Assembly: GCA_948436975.1 (NCBI GenBank)
Contig: CAOJJB010000012.1
Location: 1-56,579 of the forward strand
DNA from: an uncultured Clostridium sp.
GTDB lineage: Bacteria; Bacillota; Clostridia; TANB77; CAG-508
Length of the DNA stretch: 56,579 bases
Direction: 5' to 3'
Part shown: positions 51,905 through 56,579 of the stretch, piece after piece
Layout of the letters: the number at the start of each line of letters is the position of its first letter
Numbering within the stretch: position 1 is the first letter of the stretch
Position numbers and translations under genes: made by a program
The notes under the pieces: model-generated
Databases searched by the model: none
The model's input: the letters and a program-made list of their open reading frames with translations, nothing else
Told to the model about the DNA's origin: nothing

Positions 51905-52360
51905 TCATATTTTATTTTCTCTTAATGTTCTTCTAGAACAACATCTACATTTTTCTTTATTTAAATCATATCCACAGTCTAAACTATTAAAATCTAGAAC
52001 TTTATGAACATATTTTGCTAATTCATTTAAAGTATTATCTGATACTGTTAATTTTATTTTCTCTGCTTCATTTTTTGCATCACTACTTTCTAACTCTAAT
52101 ACATCTTTCAAAAATACAAAAACTATATCATATGCTTCTAAAATCTTTTTCGCTAAATCTCTTCCATCATGGGTTAATTCTATTTTTCCATAAGTTTCAT
52201 AATTTATTAAGTTATTATCTTTTAAATTTTTTAGAGCTTTATTAACACTTGGCTTTGTACAGTTCATTTTTTTTGCAATATCTGTAACTCTAATATCTCC
52301 ATTTTGTTTTTCTAATACATACATATTTTTCAAATATTCTTCTAATGTCTTAGATATCAT
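51905..52360 (-). CDS. DtxR/MntR-family metal-dependent regulator
   Basis: 151 aa from ATG 52360 (AAGGAG upstream; 34 earlier codons discarded). Winged HTH in ISKTLEEYLKNMYVLEKQNG and RVTDIAKKMNCTKPSVNKAL; dimer/metal domain with ELESSDAKNEAEKIK and YVHKVLDF; the tail has a Cys cluster (CGYDLNKEKCRCCSRR). Lies 54 bp upstream of sufC on the same strand, so likely couples suf to iron (or Mn). Confidence 0.8.
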   Translation of the reverse strand: MISKTLEEYLKNMYVLEKQNGDIRVTDIAKKMNCTKPSVNKALKNLKDNNLINYETYGKIELTHDGRDLAKKILEAYDIVFVFLKDVLELESSDAKNEAEKIKLTVSDNTLNELAKYVHKVLDFNSLDCGYDLNKEKCRCCSRRTLRENKI

Positions 52361-52375
52361 AATAATTCTCCTTTT

Positions 52376-52391
52376 GTTAGCTTTGGTTAAC
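52376..52391. promoter_or_regulatory. Dyad in the regulator's promoter
   Basis: GTTAGC-TTTG-GTTAAC (5 of 6 pairs), directly upstream of the regulator's ribosome binding site. A candidate autoregulatory site. Confidence 0.4.
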
Positions 52392-52437
52392 ATTATATTA
52401 TCATTATCTCCTAAAGTCAATAAAAAATACAAAAAAA

Positions 52438-52462
52438 TTGGCGAAGTAAAACTCTTCGCCAA
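52438..52462 (-). terminator. Terminator of hsp20
   Basis: TTGGCGAAG (52438-52446) with CTTCGCCAA (52454-52462); TTTTTTTG follows on the minus strand. Confidence 0.85.
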
Positions 52463-52494
52463 AAAATATGAACTATAATTATCTATTTTTATTA

Positions 52495-52914
52495 TTAATC
52501 TATTTGAATTCTCTTTCTTTCTTCTAATTGTTTTTGCTGTTCTTTTGGAAATACTAAACTTAAAATTCCATTTTTAAATCCTGCTTTTATATCTTCTTCT
52601 TTTATATTATCTCCTACATAAAAACTTCTTGAACATTCTCCATAAAATCTTTCTTTATGAATATATTTTTCTTGATTATCTGATTTATCTATATTTTTAT
52701 TCATTTTTGCTACTACTTTTAGATATCCATTTTCTATTTCAACTTCGATATTTTCTTTATCATATCCTGGTAAATCTATATCTATAATATACTTATCTCC
52801 TTTTTCTTTTATATCTGTTTTCATTATTCTAGATTCATTTCTATCAAAAAAAGAATTCATAAACATATCATCTAATAAATCAAATTCATTTCTTTTTCTT
52901 GGTATCATCATCAT
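52495..52914 (-). CDS. Small heat-shock protein Hsp20
   Basis: 139 aa from ATG 52914 (AAGGAG upstream). Alpha-crystallin domain about residues 35-130: DIDLPGYDKENIEVEIENGY then LKVVAKM, ending KAGFKNGILSLVFPKE with the conserved A-x-x-x-N-G-[IV]-L. ATP-independent chaperone. Long 5' UTR (over 110 nt) and a CIRCE-like element at the promoter. Confidence 0.88.
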   Translation of the reverse strand: MMMIPRKRNEFDLLDDMFMNSFFDRNESRIMKTDIKEKGDKYIIDIDLPGYDKENIEVEIENGYLKVVAKMNKNIDKSDNQEKYIHKERFYGECSRSFYVGDNIKEEDIKAGFKNGILSLVFPKEQQKQLEERKRIQID

Positions 52915-53037
52915 AACAATCACTCCTTATACATATTTATTTTATGTGTTGACACCATTTCTGGTAGCACATATTAAAACTCTCTTTTGCTAGCTTTAGA
53001 AAGTTTATTTAAAAAGCACTTTTCTTATTCTATAAAT
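52915..53037 (-). other. Long 5' UTR of hsp20
   Basis: Contains several short self-complementary segments (for example ACCA-GAAA-TGGT near 52958). RNA thermometers are common in front of small heat-shock genes; nothing here matches ROSE or fourU closely enough to claim one. Confidence 0.3.
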
Positions 53038-53079
53038 ATTATATCACTTTTTTTAGCAAAGTCAATAGCAGAGTGCTAA
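53038..53079 (-). promoter_or_regulatory. hsp20 promoter with CIRCE-like element
   Basis: Minus strand: TTGACT (53065-53060), 16 bp, TATAAT (53043-53038). TTAGCAAAG (53053-53061), nine bases, GAGTGCTAA (53071-53079): one perfect CIRCE half-site and a 6/9 left half, covering the -35. HrcA control is the natural reading. Confidence 0.6.
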
Positions 53080-53127
53080 TTTTATTTATATATTATATTT
53101 TAAATAAAAATCTAATTTTTATTCAAA

Positions 53128-53164
53128 AAAATACTTATTAAGATAATATCTTAATAAGTATTTT
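53128..53164 (-). terminator. Terminator of pyk
   Basis: 17-bp perfect stem (53128-53144 with 53148-53164), loop AAT, T-run on the minus strand, 25 bp past the pyk stop. Confidence 0.85.
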
Positions 53165-53188
53165 ACACTATATATTTAAACAGAAATT

Positions 53189-54622
53189 CTATATTTCTAC
53201 ATAACCACCAATCATTTGACTAGATTTAACATTTTTTAAATAAGTCTTTCCACCTGATATAACAATTTTATCTCCTGCTTCTAATATTCCTTTAGTTTTT
53301 AATTTTTCTATACCTGCTTCAACTACATTATCTATATTATCTTGTGGATCAACATAAATTGGTTGTACATTCCATGCTAATGCTAATTGATAATATGTTT
53401 TTTTACAATCTGTTATTGCTAGTATTGGACATCCTGCTCCCATTCCTGATAATCTTCTTGCTGAATCTCCTGTATGTGTATATGCAACTATTGCATCTGC
53501 ATTAGTATTTTTAGCCATTATACATGTTGTATATGCAATATTATCTTCTAATGTTTTTAATTCTATTTCTTTATCATCAAATCTTTTCCAATAATTAACT
53601 TCTGGTTCTGTTCTAAGTGCTATTTTTACCATTGTTTCTACACATTCAATAGGATATTTTCCCATTGCACATTCTCCAGAAAGCATAACTGCACTTGTTC
53701 TATCATAGATTGCATTTGCAACATCTGATGCTTCTGCTCTTGTTGGTAATGGATTATATGTCATTGATTCTAACATCTGTGTTGCTGTTATTGCTGGTCT
53801 ATATGCTTTATTACATAATTTTATAAATTTCTTTTGCATTATAGGTGGTTCTGTGAAATCTGTTTCTGTAGCCATGTCGCCACGTGCTATCATTTGCGCA
53901 TCTGCTGTAAAACTAATATCTTCCATATTTGATAACCCTTCAACATTTTCAACTTTTGTTATAATTTTTATATCTTTTCCACCATTTGCATCTAATACAT
54001 CTCTTACTTGTTTAATATCATCTAAGTTTCTTGCAAAAGAAACTGCAACATAATCATAATTGTGTTCACATGCTGTTTTTAAGTCATTTATATCTTTTTC
54101 TTTTAATGCTGGTAAACGAATTATTGTACCTGGTAAATTCATTGTTTTTCTACTTCCTAGAGGATTACCATGTACTACTGTACAAACTATATCTTTATCT
54201 ACTATTTCAACTACTTTTAATTCAATTGCACCATCATCTATTAAAATTTTTGTTCCTGGTTCTACATCCTTATATAATTCTTTATATGATACAGAAACTT
54301 TGTCTTTATCTCCAACTATATCTTCATTCATTAATACAAATTTTTGACCATCTTCTAATAGTATTTTTTCATTTTTTCCTGTAACTAACATTCCTGTTCT
54401 TATTTCTGGACCTTGCATATCAAGAAGTAATGCTATTGGTAGATCCATTTCTTCTCTTAATCTCATTGCTGTATTAGTTTTTTCAGCTTGTTCATCCCAA
54501 CTTCCATGTGAATAATTAATTCTACATACATTTAATCCTGCTTTAAATAATTCTTCTAATTTTGTTTCACTAGCTGGACCTATTGTACCAACTATTTTAG
54601 TTTTTCTTAAATTTGCTTTCAT
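53189..54622 (-). CDS. pyk: Pyruvate kinase
   Basis: 477 aa. RKTKIVGTIGPASETKLEEL, CRINYSHGSWDEQ, LLDMQGPEIRTG, the catalytic Lys in KIITKVENVEGL, IARGDMATETDF (usual GDLGVE is altered), ATQMLESM and VMLSGECAMGKYP. No C-terminal PEP-utiliser domain, which is normal for this short form. Converts PEP to pyruvate. AGGAG precedes ATG. Confidence 0.92.
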   Translation of the reverse strand: MKANLRKTKIVGTIGPASETKLEELFKAGLNVCRINYSHGSWDEQAEKTNTAMRLREEMDLPIALLLDMQGPEIRTGMLVTGKNEKILLEDGQKFVLMNEDIVGDKDKVSVSYKELYKDVEPGTKILIDDGAIELKVVEIVDKDIVCTVVHGNPLGSRKTMNLPGTIIRLPALKEKDINDLKTACEHNYDYVAVSFARNLDDIKQVRDVLDANGGKDIKIITKVENVEGLSNMEDISFTADAQMIARGDMATETDFTEPPIMQKKFIKLCNKAYRPAITATQMLESMTYNPLPTRAEASDVANAIYDRTSAVMLSGECAMGKYPIECVETMVKIALRTEPEVNYWKRFDDKEIELKTLEDNIAYTTCIMAKNTNADAIVAYTHTGDSARRLSGMGAGCPILAITDCKKTYYQLALAWNVQPIYVDPQDNIDNVVEAGIEKLKTKGILEAGDKIVISGGKTYLKNVKSSQMIGGYVEI

Positions 54623-54733
54623 TTTATTTCTCCTCTATCTAAGATATTTTACCATTAATTAGTATATCACAAGTTATTATTTTAATTCAAGTATTTTTGA
54701 CATTTTTATTTACTTTTATTAAAAGTAATTTTA

Positions 54734-55561
54734 TTATTTTAATCTAATCTTATTTTTATATTGTTCCATTAAAGTATTGATTTCTGCTCCTAATAAAATA
54801 ATATACATACACACATACACCCACATCATAATTAATATAATTGAAGTTAAACTTCCATACATATTTGAAAATCCCTCAAATACATTTATATATATCGAAA
54901 AAAACCAAGATGATATATACCATGCAATTGAAGAAAACAAAGCCCCATATACTTGTGAATTAATTCTATTTTTTTTACTTGGTATAAACTTATAGATTAA
55001 TAAAAATACTACAAACATTCCTATAATTAAAATAATTGCACGAATCTTCAAGATATATGCTGTAATAAATGCAATTGCTTTAAATTTTTTAGCAAATAAG
55101 TAATGTATTCTATTCCCTAATACCATTATAATTAAAAAAGAAATTATAGCTACTATTAAAATTAGAGTATATATTACACCTTCAATTCTTGTAAAAAAAT
55201 TGGTTTTAGGTGATTTTACATTATATATAGTTCTTAATCCTTTACTTAAATAAAAGAATCCCCTACTTGCTGACCATAAAGCAACTATCGCTGCAATTGA
55301 AATAGTTCCTACTGATTTTGAATATACCTCATCAATTACTCCTAATATCATATCATGCATTGATGTAGGTATTACTTCTCTTAAACAAAAAAATATACTT
55401 TCTTTATCAACATTTGTAAATTGAATTAATGTAAGAAGAAAAATAATAAAAGGAATAAATGAAAGTATTGTAAAATAAGCACATTCTGATGCATATTCAT
55501 TTAAATGATCATCTTCAAATTTTTTGAAAATAACTTTAAAAAAATTTAATATTTTTTTCAC
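54734..55561 (-). CDS. YihY/BrkB-family membrane protein
   Basis: 275 aa, six membrane helices. Family hallmarks: YASECAYFTILSFIPFIIFL near the N-terminus and ALWSASRGFFYLSKGLRTIY. GTG start with AGGAG. Function unknown; often misnamed ribonuclease BN. Confidence 0.85.
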   Translation of the reverse strand: MKKILNFFKVIFKKFEDDHLNEYASECAYFTILSFIPFIIFLLTLIQFTNVDKESIFFCLREVIPTSMHDMILGVIDEVYSKSVGTISIAAIVALWSASRGFFYLSKGLRTIYNVKSPKTNFFTRIEGVIYTLILIVAIISFLIIMVLGNRIHYLFAKKFKAIAFITAYILKIRAIILIIGMFVVFLLIYKFIPSKKNRINSQVYGALFSSIAWYISSWFFSIYINVFEGFSNMYGSLTSIILIMMWVYVCMYIILLGAEINTLMEQYKNKIRLK

Positions 55562-55675
55562 TTTTTCTCCTATCTATATAAATATATAATTTTATCTTAC
55601 CTTTTCAACAATTTTCTTAATATAATATTCAATAAATATATTTTATACAACACTTCTATTATTAAATATTTTATA

Positions 55676-56386
55676 TCATAATATTAATTTTAATTCTTCT
55701 AATTTATGTATCTCATAATTTATTTTATATTTATTATTTAATTCTCCATTATAATTGCACCAACAAACATCTATTTCATTATCTATACCACCCTTTATAT
55801 CTTTTTCTAAATCATCACCAATAAATAATATTTCTCTTTTATTACTAATATTTATTTTATTACACAATGCATCATAAAATTTTTTATGTGGCTTTATATA
55901 ACCAACTTCTTCAGATGAGAAAATAGTATTTATAAAATTTTTAATTCCCAATTTACTAATTTTTGATTCCAATGGAATTAATGGACCATTTGTAGCAATA
56001 ACCAAATTATATTTTTTGTCATATAGGTACTTTATTATTTCATAGCATCCCTCTTTTGGAACTACTTTTTCTTTCATACCATTCATATATATATCATTTA
56101 ATACAATTGCTTCTTCATAAGAAATCTGATCTTTATCAAAAAATTTAATAAACCTACTTGTCCTAAGCCATTCAATTGTTTTAATTTTATTTTCTTCAAA
56201 TGGTGATACTAATTTTCCTTTTGCTCTATCTTCCCAAGTTGATTTATCAATTTTGTGAAATTTATCAAATTTTTCTTCTGAATATTCTTCATTTTTATAT
56301 CTTAATACAGACTTAAAAGCTTGTTTAATATTTTCTAAATTTTCTGTTAAAGTATCATCTAAGTCAAAAATTACAGTTTTATACAT
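55676..56386 (-). CDS. HAD-IA hydrolase, YjjG-type nucleotidase
   Basis: 236 aa from ATG 56386 (GGAGGAG upstream). VIFDLDDTLTENLENIKQAF has the double Asp of the YjjG group, VIATNGPLIPLESKISKLGI motif II, GYIKPHKKFYDAL the Lys, and FIGDDLEKDIKGGIDNEIDV motif IV. Probable pyrimidine nucleotidase that cleans non-canonical nucleotides. Confidence 0.83.
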   Translation of the reverse strand: MYKTVIFDLDDTLTENLENIKQAFKSVLRYKNEEYSEEKFDKFHKIDKSTWEDRAKGKLVSPFEENKIKTIEWLRTSRFIKFFDKDQISYEEAIVLNDIYMNGMKEKVVPKEGCYEIIKYLYDKKYNLVIATNGPLIPLESKISKLGIKNFINTIFSSEEVGYIKPHKKFYDALCNKINISNKREILFIGDDLEKDIKGGIDNEIDVCWCNYNGELNNKYKINYEIHKLEELKLIL

Positions 56387-56406
56387 ATTCTCCTCCATAA
56401 TATAAA

Positions 56407-56427
56407 AAAATCACATAAAGTGATTTT
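56407..56427 (-). terminator. Terminator of the rRNA operon
   Basis: AAAATCAC (56407-56414) with GTGATTTT (56420-56427), T-run on the minus strand, 100 bp past the 5S 3' end and directly upstream of the HAD gene's ribosome binding site. Confidence 0.7.
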
Positions 56428-56526
56428 CTCTACCCTTCTCTGTTTCGAACATTATTCAACTTAATATTATTAATAAATTAATAATTAGCTAAACATACTC
56501 CCATATGAGTAAAAAGGCATAAAAAA

Positions 56527-56579
56527 AACTGGCGATTTCCTATTTTCCCAGAAAGGTAACTCTCAAGTATCTTCGGCAC
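56527..56579 (-). rRNA. rrf: 5S rRNA, 3' half (truncated by the window edge)
   Basis: The minus strand reads GTGCCGAAGATACTTGAGAG, then a segment with CTGGGAAAATAGG, ending ATCGCCAGTT, the 3' half of bacterial 5S rRNA (loops D/E and the 3' strand of helix I). The 5' half lies beyond the edge. An rRNA operon therefore ends here, transcribed leftward. Confidence 0.9.

Noticed and set aside
54710-54728. Hairpin at the YihY 3' end as a terminator
   Set aside because: Only eight A/T-rich pairs and no T-run on the minus strand; could be chance in this composition.

Overview
The window is a very AT-rich chromosomal segment of an anaerobic, endospore-forming low-GC Firmicute, most likely a gut Clostridia lineage. 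The evidence is a cotJA-cotJB-cotJC operon, a CotF-type coat pair, spore photoproduct lyase, a flavodiiron protein, a SUF-only Fe-S system (sufCBDSU), strong AAGGAG ribosome binding sites and standard stop codons. Most genes lie on the minus strand in short operons. The right edge is the 3' half of a 5S rRNA gene.

Layout. 1-1300: a truncated membrane/coiled-coil gene with in-frame 51-bp repeats, preceded by a good promoter. 1371-12330: acyl-CoA synthetase, an orphan HipA-like kinase, the CotF pair, SDR, HAD, NUDIX, YgjV and a TM287/288-like heterodimeric ABC exporter; several genes here carry lesions. 12365-26263: MBL hydrolases, an M23 peptidase, splB, three NUDIX/HAD-type housecleaning genes, an NMN adenylyltransferase-like gene, LysR, S66 LD-carboxypeptidase and rlmD. 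26391-28713: rnr and secG. 29050-35856: the cotJ operon with cotJC split by a mobile element. 35948-45683: flavin reductase, Fe-ADH, CorC-type protein, flavodiiron protein, a CopA with a CopZ-like tail, and TtcA. 45749-52360: frameshifted mnmA, sufU-S-D-B-C and a DtxR/MntR-type regulator with operator-like dyads. 52495-56579: hsp20 with a CIRCE-like site, pyk, YihY, YjjG-type HAD and 5S rRNA.

Main discovery. cotJC (mother-cell Mn-catalase-like coat protein) is cut inside its metal-ligand motif by a 5,592-bp element. The element carries a large serine recombinase, two small ORFs, an EamA transporter, a long structured region and a RhuM plus HEPN-like gene pair. Joining the two ends at a shared AAGAA core restores an uninterrupted 207-codon CotJC with all five expected ligands. 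The circular junction would be a long near-palindrome with 22-bp arms (19/22 matching), the architecture of a serine-integrase attP. The layout matches sigK/skin-type intervening elements that are excised from the mother-cell chromosome during sporulation. Programmed excision here is inference; the split and the reconstituted sites are read directly.

Second theme: gene decay. Besides cotJC, an ABC half-transporter (in-frame TAA), a NUDIX gene (TAG at an expected Trp), a GDSL-hydrolase fragment (TGA at an expected Trp), an internally deleted NUDIX remnant, mnmA (+1 base) and one short unknown gene are broken. This is either real erosion or consensus error in an assembled genome, and it needs read-level checking.
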